From assembly GCA_029261855.1 (NCBI GenBank), contig JAJDAN010000024.1, forward strand, positions 62,001-126,000: a DNA stretch of 64,000 nucleotides, given 5' to 3'. A program made the position numbers and the translations under genes. This document shows, one piece after another, positions 7,461 through 18,300 of this stretch. Each line of letters begins with the position of its first letter. Position 1 is the stretch's first letter. This DNA is from Deltaproteobacteria bacterium. Its GTDB lineage: Bacteria > Myxococcota_A > UBA9160 > UBA4427. The notes below the pieces were generated by a model. That model was not told where the DNA came from, did not search any database, and worked only from the letters and a program-made list of their open reading frames with translations.

Positions 7461-8887
7461 GCCTTCCCTTCCCCGAATACGAAACCCACGATGCCGTCGG
7501 GCTGGCGGATCTCGTCCGACGCGGAGACGTCAGTCCGTCCGAGCTGCTGGACGCGGCCATCGCGCGTGCCGCCGAACGCAACCCCACCTTGAACGCGGTG
7601 GTCATCGACATGGAAAAGGAGGCGCGCGCGGCGATCGAAGCCGGGCTGCCGGAAGGCCCGCTGCGCGGCGTGCCCTTCCTCATCAAGGACCTGCACCTTC
7701 TCTACGCCGGAGTCCGTTCGACCAACGGCAGTCGGCTCTTCCGGGACCAGGTCGCGGACCACGACAGCGTGCTCGTCAGCCGCTACAAGGCGGCGGGACT
7801 CGTCACCTTCGGCAAGTCCGCGTCGCCGGAGTTCGGCGTGACCGCCACCACGGAATCGCAGCTGTTCGGCGACACCCGCAATCCCTGGGCGCTCGACCAC
7901 AGCGCGGGCGGCTCGTCCGGCGGCGCGAGCAGCGCCGTGGCCGGGGGACTGCTACCCGCCGCCAACGCGAGCGACGGCGGCGGGTCGATCCGCATTCCCG
8001 CGTCCTGCTGCGGGCTGTTCGGATTGAAGCCGACCCGCGGCCGGACGCCCTTCGGCCCGGACGCCGGCGAGGGATGGAGCGGGATGAGCAGCATCCACGC
8101 GGTCACGCGGTCGGTGCGGGACAGCGCCGTGCTGCTCGACGCGACCCACGGCCCCGACCCGGGCGCCCCCTACCGCGCGCCCGAGCCCGAGCGACCGTAC
8201 CGCGAGGAGGTCGGCGCCGACCCGGGACGCCTGCGCATCGCCGTCCAGCGGAAGCCCTGGAACGGCGCGATCCTGCACTCGGATTGCAGCTCGGCCGTCG
8301 ACGACGCCGCCAGTCTGCTCAGCGGGCTCGGACACGACGTCGAGGACGCCCCCTTCGACGCGGACTTCGAGACCCTCGGCCCCGCCACCAGCGTGATCAT
8401 GAGCGCAAACCTGCGGGCCTCCGTCGACGACCGGCTCGCGCTGCTCGGGCGATCGCTCCGGGACGACGACCTCGAGCCGATCACTCGCACCATCTACGAG
8501 AGCGCTGGCAAACGCTCGGCGGAGGACTACGCGCGGGCGGTTCGTCGCATCCATGCCGCCACGCGCTGCGTCGACGCGCAGCTCGCGCAGTACGATCTCG
8601 TCCTGTCGGCCACGATGGCGACGCCGCCGCTTCCCCTGGGCGCGATCTCCCTCTCGAATGCAGACCTCGCCGCCTACGGCCGGGACATCATCGCCACCGT
8701 CGGGTTCACGCAGCTCTTCAATGCTTCCGGACACCCGGCCGCGTCGGTCCCCCTGTTCTGGAACGACGCGGGTCTGCCCATCGGCATCCAGTTGGCGGCG
8801 CATTTCGGCGACGAGGCGACGCTGTTCCGAGTGGGCGCGCAGCTCGAACAGGAACGTCCCTGGTTCGAGCGACGGCCCCAGCTCTAG
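7457..8887 (+). CDS. Amidase signature enzyme (6-aminohexanoate cyclic dimer hydrolase-like)
   Basis: A 476-residue amidase with the Ser-cisSer-Lys triad visible: Lys77 (FLIKDLH), cis-Ser153 in AGGSSGGASSA, and nucleophile Ser177 in SDGGGSIRIPAS. The SCCGLFGLKPTRGR continuation is typical of the NylA-like branch, which hydrolyses cyclic or linear amides. The length is normal. No signal peptide is present, so it is cytoplasmic. The start ATG at 7457 overlaps the stop of the preceding hydrolase. The two enzymes may act in sequence on an ester/amide substrate, which is inference from the coupling only. The stop overlaps that of the convergent membrane gene. Confidence 0.9.
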   Translation: MSLPFPEYETHDAVGLADLVRRGDVSPSELLDAAIARAAERNPTLNAVVIDMEKEARAAIEAGLPEGPLRGVPFLIKDLHLLYAGVRSTNGSRLFRDQVADHDSVLVSRYKAAGLVTFGKSASPEFGVTATTESQLFGDTRNPWALDHSAGGSSGGASSAVAGGLLPAANASDGGGSIRIPASCCGLFGLKPTRGRTPFGPDAGEGWSGMSSIHAVTRSVRDSAVLLDATHGPDPGAPYRAPEPERPYREEVGADPGRLRIAVQRKPWNGAILHSDCSSAVDDAASLLSGLGHDVEDAPFDADFETLGPATSVIMSANLRASVDDRLALLGRSLRDDDLEPITRTIYESAGKRSAEDYARAVRRIHAATRCVDAQLAQYDLVLSATMATPPLPLGAISLSNADLAAYGRDIIATVGFTQLFNASGHPAASVPLFWNDAGLPIGIQLAAHFGDEATLFRVGAQLEQERPWFERRPQL

Positions 8888-9279
8888 CGCGAGGCCCCAG
8901 TCCGTCGTGTGCGAGCCAGCGCGAAGGCAGCGGCCGCGATCCCCAAGGCTTCACCCGCGTGGAGCAGCAAGCCCGTGGAACCGGGCTCGCCAACGACGAA
9001 GATGCTGAGCACCCGGGCGGCAGCGAGTCCACCGAACGCGAGCAGCGAAGCGGTGAGCCCTGGGACAACCCAGGCGGGACGCGTCGCGGACAGCGCCAGG
9101 AACGATCCGATCCCGAGCTGCATTCCGCCGTAGACCGCGCGCACGTCGTTGTCGGCCAGCGCGTCCGCGACCGTCAGCCCCACCCGAGACGCCATGGGCG
9201 CCGGCCAGAACAGGAACGCGACGCCGATCCCGAGGAACGGCAGGGACGAAAGGGCCAGGACCCAGCGGCCGAGAGTCAT
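8884..9279 (-). CDS. Small four-helix membrane protein (DUF4345-like)
   Basis: A 131-residue integral membrane protein with four predicted segments: residues about 6-26 (LALSSLPFLGIGVAFLFW), 47-67, 73-95 and 103-124. The conserved-looking core DVRAVYGGMQLGIGSFL resembles the DUF4345 family of unknown function. ATG 9279 is chosen because GGGAGG lies eight bases upstream. An in-frame GTG at 9288 would sit on top of that site. It is convergent with the amidase with a four-base overlap. Nothing in the sequence points to a role. Confidence 0.75.
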   Translation of the reverse strand: MTLGRWVLALSSLPFLGIGVAFLFWPAPMASRVGLTVADALADNDVRAVYGGMQLGIGSFLALSATRPAWVVPGLTASLLAFGGLAAARVLSIFVVGEPGSTGLLLHAGEALGIAAAAFALARTRRTGASR

Positions 9280-9319
9280 GCGGAACACCTCCCGGGCCTA
9301 GCGTACCTGGCCTGGCCGC

Positions 9320-10129
9320 TCATGCGGCGGAGGCCGTGTCGAGCTTCACCGGCTCGGGCTCGTCCGCCGCTTCCGCGGCGTCCGGCTCCGGCCGGTCCGT
9401 CGAGCACGCCGCGCCGCGCAGCTGTTCGAGCAGCTCTGTCTGCGACCGCACGCCGAGCTTCCGGTAGATCGACTTCAGGTGGTTGCGCACGGTGTTCGGG
9501 CTGATCGTCAGCTCACGCGCAATGGTCGCAACGCGCAGGCCCGCCCGCAGGCGTTCGAGCACCTCCCACTCGCGGGGGCTCACCAACCGCAGACGCTCGA
9601 CGAGCGCGCTCGGATAGGCGGCTGAACGGCCGCTCCCGTCGATCCCCATCTCCGAGAGCTCGAGGGCGATCTTCCGGAGCCCGCGCTCGAACTGCTGCAA
9701 CCGCGTGCTCGACCGCGGCTCGCTCGTTGCGACGCTCGACAGATAGCCGATGAGCGCCATCGCGAGAGCGCGCTCGCTCTCGTCGAAGCCGTCCAGCTCG
9801 TGCGAGAAGAGCACCATCACGTCGCAGGGCCCCGATCCCGAGGTGCCGACGGGCACCAGGAAGGCCGACCGCACCTGGTAGCCGTCGATCCAGTGCTCGC
9901 CGCTCGGGCACTCGCAGTCGGCGACGTAGAGGGGCTCACCCTGGCGGGCCACCTGGGCGACGATCGCGTCGGGATCGGCCACCTGGAAGTGCAGCTTGGG
10001 GTCCATCTCTCGCGCGTCGACGGGCGAGCCTTCGGTGTCTCGCCAGATGCCGAAGCGGAGCTTCAGGCTCTCGTCCTGGGGGTCGTAGCCGAAGTAGCTG
10101 AAGTAGTACTCGGTTCGATCGAGGGTCAT
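9320..10129 (-). CDS. LuxR-family transcriptional regulator with GAF-like sensor
   Basis: A 269-residue regulator. Residues 1-150 form a GAF-like domain (LHFQVADPDAIVAQVARQGEP in part, a Cys pair in DCECPSGEH, and an SAFLVPVG strand). A C-terminal LuxR helix-turn-helix follows at about 185-240 (SPREWEVLERLRAGL, ISPNTVRNHLKSIYRKLGV). The paired cysteines in the sensor could bind a metal or respond to redox state, which is inference. The start ATG 10129 has AGGAG five bases upstream. The Asp/Glu/Pro-rich tail after the HTH is unusual and probably disordered. It stands alone, so its targets are not evident. Confidence 0.85.
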   Translation of the reverse strand: MTLDRTEYYFSYFGYDPQDESLKLRFGIWRDTEGSPVDAREMDPKLHFQVADPDAIVAQVARQGEPLYVADCECPSGEHWIDGYQVRSAFLVPVGTSGSGPCDVMVLFSHELDGFDESERALAMALIGYLSSVATSEPRSSTRLQQFERGLRKIALELSEMGIDGSGRSAAYPSALVERLRLVSPREWEVLERLRAGLRVATIARELTISPNTVRNHLKSIYRKLGVRSQTELLEQLRGAACSTDRPEPDAAEAADEPEPVKLDTASAA

Positions 10130-10291
10130 GTCCACTCCTGTTCTGGGGCAACACCGACCGGGGTTTCCCACGCTTTTCGGTGGATTTGGGTCTGGTCTGC
10201 GTGCGGGAGCGAACGTAGATGCGTGTCACCCTCCTGGAATGGCCCGGACAGAGCCCTTTGGCTAGCCCGTTTGTGGCCAATTTGGGCGAAA

Positions 10292-10317
10292 CCGGATTGT
10301 GTGCCGTTTCGATCCGG
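10292..10317 (-). terminator. Putative intrinsic terminator after the M1 aminopeptidase gene
   Basis: On the minus strand the stem CCGGAT/ATCCGG is followed by TTTCG, three bases past the aminopeptidase stop. A competing CGAAAC/GTTTCG pairing overlaps it. The U-tract is short, so this is tentative. Confidence 0.35.
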
Positions 10318-10319
10318 CG

Positions 10320-12986
10320 TCAGGAGCCGACGAAGAGCCCCTCGAGGGCCGGCTCGACGGTGGCGCGGAGACGCGCACACCGCGCGATGTCCTCGCTGAC
10401 CAGACGCACGTTGCGGGCAGTGCCCGACGGTGCCTCGTCACGCGACGCGAAGAACGCCGCGACCCGCTCGACGTCCTCGGGGCTACAGAGCCCGGACGCG
10501 AGATGAGGCAACCCGGTCGACGTCATCGGCCCGAGCCGGGCGACCAGCTGCGCGTAGTGGCCGGTGAGCCAGGCCCACGCCACCGGGCGTTCGGTGGGTC
10601 GGATGCCGCGTGCAAGGGTGCGGTAGTCCTGGCCGCGCAGCCTGCCGTCAACCACCAGGTCCAGACTCTTCGACAGCAGATCGGGGTCCTGGAAACGCCC
10701 GAGTGACTCCACCACGATCTCCCGCACCACGGGCGACGGCGGATCCAGCGCGATGGCCACCAACGCGTCCCACAGTGCCGCGTCGCCCTGGGCAGCGGCG
10801 ACGGGAAGCAGCAGCCCGACGACTTCCTCGTCGGCCGTTGCAGGATCGGCCACGAACGCGCTGGCCACGGTGCGCGCCCGGGCCAGGATCCACGGGTCGC
10901 GTCCCATCACGGCCAGCGCTTCGACCAGCGGCCCCCGGCGCAGACGCGCATCCGGCGACTCACCGGCCTGCGGCAGGACGCCGATGCGGTCGAGGTGTGG
11001 TCCGAGTGCGCCGCGCACCTCGCTCGCGAAGGCGGTGCCGACGGGCGAAGCCTCATCCGGAAGACCCACGTCATAGAGCGTCCAGTACGCGTCCGCGACG
11101 GCCCTCGTAACCTGGCGCGACCTCTGCGGCGCGAGCAGCCGCAACACCGTCACGAAGTCTGCGACGTCCAGGCGTTCCGCCTCGAGCAGCGCCCAGTAGT
11201 GCCCGGTGATCGCCACGATCTCCGCGGTCTCGAGCACCGACAGGTGGTCGCGCACCAGGGCAACACGCGCCGACGGCGGCAGGTCCCAGCGGTAGTAGCC
11301 CCGTTCGCCGGCATTGGGGTGCACGAAGACCGGGCAGCTGCGAACGCTCTCGAGAGCGACTTCCTGCTCGCGTCCCGCGAGCCGAAAGCACTCGCGCACC
11401 CGGGGCGCGTCGGGGTCACCCGTCCCCAGCCCGACGCACAGCGGAACCGTCCAGGGTTCGCCAACGGCGGCCTCGCTGCCCGCCGGCAGCGCGCGGGTCT
11501 GCTGCAGCCTGAGCCGCGGCGCCGACGCGTCCTCGCACGAAAGTTCGACCTGCACCAGCGGCGTTCCAGGCTGATCGAGAAAGTTCGCGAGGGTCTCGGC
11601 GACCGGCTGCCCGGAAGCCGTCTCGAGAGCCGCCAGCAGCTCATCGGTGCCACCGGACCCGTACGCGTGGTCTTGCATGTACGCGCGCACGGCCGTGCGG
11701 AAGGCGTCCTCTCCGATCCAGGCTTCGACCATGCGGAGCACGGCGGCACCCTTGCCGTAGGTGATGCCGTCGAACGCGTTGTAGACGTCCCCGCCATCGT
11801 GGATCGGTTGCCGGATCTGGCGTGCATCCCGCTTTGAATCGAGCTGCATCGTCCCCTGTGCGTAGGCGACCCCGTCCAGGCGGGATTCCAGCTCGGGGTC
11901 GATGTCCTCGAGCACCTTCGCGGCCATCCAGGTGGCGAACGACTCGTTGAGCCACAGGTCGTCCCACCACGCCATCGTGACGAGATTGCCGTACCACATG
12001 TGCGCCAGCTCGTGGGACACGATGGACTGCGCGGCGTAGCGGCTCCAGATGGGAGCCGTGGCGGGATCGAAGAGCAGGAAGCGTTCGCGGAAGGTCACGA
12101 GCCCGACGTTTTCCATGGCGCCGGCGCCGAAGTTCGGCACCGCCACGAGGTCGAGCTTCGCGAACGGGAACGGATGATCGAAGTAGTCGGTCAGCCAGGA
12201 CACGATTACGGGACTGCGCTCGAGCACGTACCCGGTCAGTTGCCCCTGACCTCTTCGCGCCACGACGCGCAGCGGTGGCGTGCCACCCCCGTCCACGATG
12301 TCGAACTCGCCCACCGCGAAGGCCACCAGGTAGGTCGGCAGCGGCTGCGTCTCCGCGAAGACGAAGACCTCGGCACCGGGCTCGCTGCGGCGTTCTACGA
12401 GGGGCCCGCCCGAGAGAGCCGTCTGACCGGGCGGGACCCAGAGGGTGACCGCGAAGGGAGTCTTGAATTCCGGTTGATCGAAGGACGGGAAGGCCTTGCG
12501 CGCTTCGAGGGGCTCGAACTGGGTGAACGCGTACCACGTGCCGTCCACCTCGACCCGATAGAGACCGAACGGGCTCTCGGGCAGGGGACCGTCCCACGCC
12601 AGGCGGAGCGTCGCGGGCCCCGCCGGCACGCGCGAAGCCAGCTCGAGGGCGAGCCCCCCGTTGCGTCCGTTCTCGATGCGCGCCTGGACCACGGCGTCAC
12701 CGGACTCGATCTCCGCTTCGCGCACATCGAGGTCGGACCCGTGCATCACGATACGACGGGTCGGGGACGCCACCTCGACCTGGATCATCGCCGTTCCGGA
12801 GAAGCGATCTCGCCCGGGATCGATCCGGAGATCGAGCGTGTAGTGGAGGGGAATGACTTCCCGGCCCAAGCGCCGATTCCCGTCCAGATCCGAGGCGTCG
12901 GTCCCGGCCGGGCGAGACCCTTCGCAGGACAGCAGCAGCCCAAACGCCAACACGACGACGACGCGCGCAGCGAAGCGGAGGCTCAT
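10320..12986 (-). CDS. M1-family aminopeptidase (lipoprotein)
   Basis: An 888-residue zinc metallopeptidase that removes N-terminal residues from peptides. All family hallmarks are present: GAMEN exopeptidase motif (289-293), zinc site HELAH (His325, Glu326, His329) and the third ligand Glu348 in NESFA. The N terminus (RVVVVLAFGLLLSC) is a lipoprotein signal with Cys21 as the lipidated residue, so the enzyme is exported and membrane-tethered, unlike cytosolic PepN. ATG 12986 is preferred over upstream codons because the signal then begins at residue 1. It probably shares a transcript with the amidohydrolase ending at 13019, 33 bases upstream, which acts on acylated D-amino acids, so a peptide-salvage role fits both. 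Confidence 0.93.
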   Translation of the reverse strand: MSLRFAARVVVVLAFGLLLSCEGSRPAGTDASDLDGNRRLGREVIPLHYTLDLRIDPGRDRFSGTAMIQVEVASPTRRIVMHGSDLDVREAEIESGDAVVQARIENGRNGGLALELASRVPAGPATLRLAWDGPLPESPFGLYRVEVDGTWYAFTQFEPLEARKAFPSFDQPEFKTPFAVTLWVPPGQTALSGGPLVERRSEPGAEVFVFAETQPLPTYLVAFAVGEFDIVDGGGTPPLRVVARRGQGQLTGYVLERSPVIVSWLTDYFDHPFPFAKLDLVAVPNFGAGAMENVGLVTFRERFLLFDPATAPIWSRYAAQSIVSHELAHMWYGNLVTMAWWDDLWLNESFATWMAAKVLEDIDPELESRLDGVAYAQGTMQLDSKRDARQIRQPIHDGGDVYNAFDGITYGKGAAVLRMVEAWIGEDAFRTAVRAYMQDHAYGSGGTDELLAALETASGQPVAETLANFLDQPGTPLVQVELSCEDASAPRLRLQQTRALPAGSEAAVGEPWTVPLCVGLGTGDPDAPRVRECFRLAGREQEVALESVRSCPVFVHPNAGERGYYRWDLPPSARVALVRDHLSVLETAEIVAITGHYWALLEAERLDVADFVTVLRLLAPQRSRQVTRAVADAYWTLYDVGLPDEASPVGTAFASEVRGALGPHLDRIGVLPQAGESPDARLRRGPLVEALAVMGRDPWILARARTVASAFVADPATADEEVVGLLLPVAAAQGDAALWDALVAIALDPPSPVVREIVVESLGRFQDPDLLSKSLDLVVDGRLRGQDYRTLARGIRPTERPVAWAWLTGHYAQLVARLGPMTSTGLPHLASGLCSPEDVERVAAFFASRDEAPSGTARNVRLVSEDIARCARLRATVEPALEGLFVGS

Positions 12987-13018
12987 GGCGCCCCAACGTA
13001 GCGCGGGCATCGCCCGAA

Positions 13019-14761
13019 TCAGAGCGGAGCGGACTGCTCCCCTCGGATGAGCTTGCCCGGGTGGGCGCCCGTGGGCTCACCGTCTCGCATGATCACCTGG
13101 CCGGCGACGATGGTCGCGCGATAGCCCTCGGCGCGCTGGACGAGGCGTCGCGCCTGGTTGGGCAAGTCGAAGACCATCTCCGGCAGCTTCAGCTGGACGG
13201 CGTCGAGGTCGATCACGTTCAGGTCGCCCTTCATGCCCACCCCCAGGGTTCCACGGTCGTGCAGACCATAGAGCTCGGCGGTGTCCTGGGTCATGCGCTT
13301 GACGGCGAACTCGATGGGGATCTTCTTGCCCCGGGTCCGATCGCGAACCCAGTGCGCCAGCATGAAGGTCGGGATGCTCGCGTCGCAGATGATCCCGCAG
13401 TGCGCGCCGCCGTCGCCGAGCCCGAGCGCGGCGCGCGGGTGATGGATCATCTCGTAGATGGGGTCGCAGTTGAAGTCGCTGTAGTTCAGCAGCGGGAAGA
13501 GCAGCAGCTCGCGACCGTCGTGCTGCAGCATCATGTCGTAGAGCATCGCTTCCGGGGCCACGCCTGCGCGCTCGGCCATGGCCGCGACGCTGTCTTCCGC
13601 GCTCGGCTCGTAGTTCGGAGGCTCGCCCATGGGGAAGAGCTTGTTGATGCTCGAGTAGACGAAGGCCTGCATCGGATCGTCGTACTCGACCTTCTCCTCG
13701 AGGATCGCCTTGCGCCGCTCGGGCTTGCGCAGCTCGGCCACGCGCTCGGCGAGCGGCAGGCCGGCGACTTCCTGGTAGGCCTGTTTGGCGGCGAAGGGGT
13801 GGTACTCGGTCTGGAATCCCACCAGCATGCCGAAGGGGCGACCGGCGATCTGCGGAAAGATCTGCGCTCCCTCGGCGACCGCCTCGGCGGAAAGCTCGAG
13901 CAGCTCGCGCCACAGCTGGGGTGCCGCGTCCACCTGGAGCATGGCGAAGGTGACCGGACGACCGATCTCGGCCGACAGTCGCCGCATCCATGCCATTTCC
14001 TTCTTCGGTCCGAGAATGTCCTCGCCGCCGGCGCCCGCCCCCGCGAGTTCGAAGATGCCCTGGCCCAGCTCGCCCAGCACCCGTCCGATCCCGAACAGCT
14101 CGTCTTCCGCAGCGAAGGTTCCGGGCACGGGCTCGCCGTCCACCGCCTTGTGCAGCAGGGTTCGCGACGTCGAAAAGCCGAGAGCGCCCGACTGGATGCC
14201 CTCCTTCACGATGGCCGCCATCTTCTCGATGTCTTCCGGCGTGGCGGGTTCGTTCTTGGCGCCGCGCTCGCCCATGACGTAGGTGCGCACCGAGCCGTGC
14301 GGAACCTGTGCGCCGACGTCGATGGCGAGCGGCGCCCTGGCGACGGCGTCCATGAACTCCGGGAAGGTCTCCCAATCCCACTTGATGCCTTCGGCAAGCG
14401 CGGTGCCCGGGATGTCCTCGACACCCTCCATCAGCTGGATCAGGTAGTCGTGCTGGTCCGGTCGCACGGGCGCGAAGCCCACCCCGCAGTTTCCGAAGAC
14501 CGCGGTCGTCACGCCATGCCAGCTCGAGGGCGTGAGATAGGGGTCCCAGGTCACCTGACCGTCGTAGTGGGTGTGGATGTCGACGAAGCCCGGGGTCACC
14601 GCACAACCGGCGGCGTCCACCACCTCGCGCGCCTCGCCTTCGATCGTTCCGCCGCGCTCGATGCGGACGATGACGCCGTCCTGGACGGCGATCTCGCCCT
14701 CGAAAGCGGGGGCTCCCGTGCCGTCGACGATCTTGCCATTGCGAACGATCAGGTCGTACAT
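13019..14761 (-). CDS. D-aminoacylase / N-acyl-D-amino-acid amidohydrolase-like enzyme
   Basis: A 580-residue metal-dependent amidohydrolase. The first strand [14 protein letters not shown], the metal motif [11 protein letters not shown] (His63, His65), [15 protein letters not shown] and the late segment GDGGAHCG are typical of the D-aminoacylase/dihydroorotase-like branch. It is expected to hydrolyse N-acyl or cyclic amides, and the stereochemistry cannot be read from sequence. GAGGAG lies seven bases before ATG 14761. It is divergent from apaG, with about 120 bases between them, and precedes the M1 aminopeptidase in the same direction. No signal peptide is visible. Confidence 0.88.
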   Translation of the reverse strand: MYDLIVRNGKIVDGTGAPAFEGEIAVQDGVIVRIERGGTIEGEAREVVDAAGCAVTPGFVDIHTHYDGQVTWDPYLTPSSWHGVTTAVFGNCGVGFAPVRPDQHDYLIQLMEGVEDIPGTALAEGIKWDWETFPEFMDAVARAPLAIDVGAQVPHGSVRTYVMGERGAKNEPATPEDIEKMAAIVKEGIQSGALGFSTSRTLLHKAVDGEPVPGTFAAEDELFGIGRVLGELGQGIFELAGAGAGGEDILGPKKEMAWMRRLSAEIGRPVTFAMLQVDAAPQLWRELLELSAEAVAEGAQIFPQIAGRPFGMLVGFQTEYHPFAAKQAYQEVAGLPLAERVAELRKPERRKAILEEKVEYDDPMQAFVYSSINKLFPMGEPPNYEPSAEDSVAAMAERAGVAPEAMLYDMMLQHDGRELLLFPLLNYSDFNCDPIYEMIHHPRAALGLGDGGAHCGIICDASIPTFMLAHWVRDRTRGKKIPIEFAVKRMTQDTAELYGLHDRGTLGVGMKGDLNVIDLDAVQLKLPEMVFDLPNQARRLVQRAEGYRATIVAGQVIMRDGEPTGAHPGKLIRGEQSAPL

Positions 14762-14882
14762 GAGGCGCTCCTCGACTCGGGTCGGCGCGTGGCCGCCGAA
14801 GGGCCAGAGGGTACCACTCGCCCGGCTGGACCTCCCATGAACCGGGTTCACGTGACGTAGGTCGGCCTGCTAGGCTGCCGCC

Positions 14883-15305
14883 GTGTCCGAATCCCAACCG
14901 ACCGCTCCCTCCCTCTCTTCCGAAGCCTGCACCCGGGGCGTCCGCGTCCAGGTCCGCGCCGCCTACTCGGCGGAGCACTCGGACCCCCAACGCGGCCAGT
15001 GGTTCTTCCTCTACACCATCCGAATCGCCAACGAGGGCGAAGAGCCCGTCCAGCTGCTCACCCGCCACTGGATCATCACGGACGCGACCGGCCACGTAGA
15101 AGAAGTGGAGGGTCCGGGCGTGGTGGGCGAGCAGCCCCTGCTCCGGAAGGGCGAGGATTTCGAGTACACCTCCGGCTGTCCCCTGCCGACGCCCTTCGGC
15201 AACATGGAAGGGACCTTCCAGATGGTGTATCCGGAAACCGAGGGCGAGGACTTCGACGCGGTGGTCGCACGCTTCGAGCTCAGCGAGCCCCGCGCGCTGC
15301 ACTGA
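14883..15305 (+). CDS. apaG: ApaG domain protein
   Basis: A 140-residue protein with the ApaG beta-sandwich signature: QWFFLYTIRIANEGEEPVQL, LTRHWIITDATG, GVVGEQPLL, FEYTSGCPLPTPFGNMEG and a closing FELSEPRALH. ApaG is linked genetically to Co2+/Mg2+ tolerance and Ap4A metabolism in enterobacteria, while the biochemical role stays unclear. GTG 14883 gives the family's usual length. It is followed after only eight bases by the large phosphodiesterase-like gene, so the two are probably cotranscribed. Confidence 0.92.
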   Translation: MSESQPTAPSLSSEACTRGVRVQVRAAYSAEHSDPQRGQWFFLYTIRIANEGEEPVQLLTRHWIITDATGHVEEVEGPGVVGEQPLLRKGEDFEYTSGCPLPTPFGNMEGTFQMVYPETEGEDFDAVVARFELSEPRALH

Positions 15306-15313
15306 GCGGGCCG

Positions 15314-18300
15314 GTGCGAGTCGCGCGCGCGTGGTGGCGTCGCGCCAGCGCTGGGTGCGCAGGGCTCGCCGGCGTGTTGGTCCTCTCGGGCGGGTCGTGC
15401 ACGACGGCCCGGGCCGACCACCCGCTCGAGCCGATCGCGAACCGGGCACGGGTCTTCTATCACGAGATCTACGACCTCGCGTCCCGGGGCGTACGCCTTC
15501 CGGTGGATCTCGCACGCCCCATCATCGTCCGCACGGCGCTCAACACATGGGTGCGAGGGCTCCCCCTCGAGAAGGGCGTTCGCAAGCGCATCCTCGATCG
15601 CATCGACTCACCAGACCTGCTCGACGAGGTCGTTCCCTTCCTGCTGTCCCTCAAGGAGACCTATCTCGCCGACGGCGACTCCGTCGAGTCCTTCGACGCG
15701 TTCTTCCGTCGCACCTGGTCGGCCGCCGATCGCGTCCCGGGTATCGAACACAGCATGTTCTCCTGGCAGGAATCTTCGACGCCGGAATCCGCAGGCGCGG
15801 CCACAGGCTTCGTGCTCGACGAGGAGACCGCGGCGCGAATCGTGACCTTCTATGACGCGCTCTACCCGTCCTCGGGCCCGCGGGCGCCTCGATCCGAAGG
15901 CCTGAGGTCCTGCGACCGGGGCGACGACCCGCTCGCCCTTCGCGCGGCGGTCGAACGCGCTCGACCCATCGTGCGCGAGATCATCAGCGAGCTTCGCCCG
16001 CGTCTCGACCTCGACCCGGAGCTCGACGCGGCCGTGCAGGCGACTCTGGACGACCCCGCACGACTCGAAACCGTCACCACGACGGGGATCGAGTTCATCG
16101 ATCACTTCGTCTGCTCGAGCTACCGCGTGTTTGCGAACGGCATCCGCCGCGAGGTCGAGCTGAGGAGGTGGATGCGACGCCAGCTCGACGAGCCGGGCGG
16201 AGGCGACCTCTTTTCCTACCTGCGCTTCGCCAACGACGAACGGCGCTACGCCGCGCTGATCGTCGTCGACGGACTCCAGGGCCACCTGGTCGAGGCGCTG
16301 GCGAGTGGAGGCGGAGGACCCTTCCTGGACGCCGTCCGCCTCGAGCAGCAGCGGGCCGGAGGTGCGGCACCGCCGACCCAGCCGAGCCGCAGGGCGCCGG
16401 AAGTCGAGACCCGCTTCCTGACCTCCCTCGCCACGCGATCCTTCGATGACCCCCGCTACCTGCCGTTCTTCCGGGATCTGTACGACGATGGCGGGGAGTC
16501 CGATTCGCGACGCCCGCACGGCGTTGCGCAGATGGGCATCGCCACCACGCCCACGATCAGCGTCCGCAACCTCCCCATGGTGAAGACCGGCGCGACCGTC
16601 GCGGGCTCGGGCGGCACCGGGATCCCGAACTTCCATTTCGTGGATCGCAGTTTTCGGCGAGCCGGTGAGTCCCCGGACCAAGCCTCGGGTCGGCCCTATT
16701 ACTTCTTCGGAAACGACGCCATGCGCCTCACGCCGCTGACACGCGAGGCCGGCATGAGATCGCTGTTCGACCGGCTGCCGCGGCTCAACTCGTTCAGCTG
16801 TGCAGCGCAGTACGACGACGAAGCCCACTATCGCATCGACGCGCTGGTGAACCTCGCGCTCGGCGAATCGCTGCGCGACTTCGCGGAAACGCTCTGCATC
16901 AGCGAGCTGACGACCCGCGCGCGCAACGAACGCCGCCTGCGAAAGCTACGCACCCATCTGCTGGATGAGCAGGACAGCCTGACCCGCGAGATCCCCGTCT
17001 GGCGCATCTTCCGCGTCCTCGCCCAGCGCGACGAGCGCGCACTCGCCGAGCGCGCCATCGACGAGATCGCCCGGCTCGAACAGCGCACGGTTCCCGAGCT
17101 GCTTCTCTACTACAACCCCTGGCCCGACCACTTCGCCCACTTCAAGGGACCCTTCGGCGACGAGATCCTCGCGCCTTCCGGAGAGCTCGCGCGGCTCGAC
17201 TACTGGATCGGGCAACTGAGCAGGGTCTACCGCAGGGCGGGCGTCGAGCAGCGGACCCTGTTCGGCATGGCAGGCGATCACGGCCTGGCGCCGGTCTTCC
17301 ACCTGGTCGATCCGGAAGCGCTCGTCTTCGACGCGCTGCGCGAGGAGGGCGTCGATCTGCGCGTGTCCAAGATCTCGTCCGACGAAGGCGAGGGCCCGAA
17401 GCTGAACAGCTTGTTCGACCCGCCGGCGATGCGAGGCTACGACGCCGTGGTCGCCTCCACGGCGGGCGGCAACTACATGCTCGACTTCTTCGTCGATGCC
17501 AATGGGCCAGGCTGGAGCCGTCAACCGTTGTATCGAGAGCTCGTAACCCTCGAGCTGCTCGCGAGCCACGGCGCCGCCAAGACGAGCAAAGACGCCGCCA
17601 AGACGAGCAAAGACGCCGCCAAGACGAGCCAGGACGCCGCCAAGACGAGCCAGGACGCCGCCAAGACGAGCCAGGACGCCGCCAAGACGAGCCAAGCCGG
17701 TCGCGAGATCGACATCCTCTCCGAGCTCGTCTCGCGCCTCAGTGAGTCCCTCGACTATCTCGCCGTGCGCGAGGCGGCGAGCGGCGCGGACGGCGGCGAG
17801 ACCCGCCTGATCGGTACTCGCCCGAGCGAACGCGGCCCGCGCCGGGCCGACGGGTGGATCCTCCGTCGCGGCGATCGGATCTTCTACCGCTACGACCGCG
17901 CGGACCTTCTCGACACGGATCGCCTCACCCCCTACGAGCGACTCTCTCCGGCACAGCGGGCAGAGCACGCTGCGCTCCGCGAGCGCTGCGTCGATGACGC
18001 GAGCCGCGAGGTTCCGGAAACCTGGTGCCGCGAGTCCGACTGGCGTCAGCTGACGCGCTACACCCCACGTCCGGACTCAGTCGTGCAGCTCGCGCACCTC
18101 TACGACGTCGACCGGGCCGGCAGCGTCAATCTCTTCCCGCGCAGTGGCATCGCCTACAACTCACGGGTGCCGGGGCGCCACGCGGGCGAGTCCTTCCACG
18201 AGAAGGACGCCTTCGTGGGTCTCTGGGGGGCGCCCGTGACGCGCGGGCCGGACGCGGGTCGGATCGACGTCCTCGTCAACGGCTCGCTTGCCGGTGCCCT

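Noticed and set aside
14999-15313. Upstream extension of the phosphodiesterase-like frame through apaG
   Set aside because: It overlaps the recognisable ApaG gene in another frame; the signal peptide begins near 15314.
17573-17698. Possible CRISPR array
   Set aside because: Units are directly adjacent without spacers and lie in frame inside a gene.
17521-17715. Minus-strand open frame of repeated WLVLAAS units
   Set aside because: It is only the complement of the 21-bp repeat in the phosphodiesterase-like gene and has no start signal of its own.
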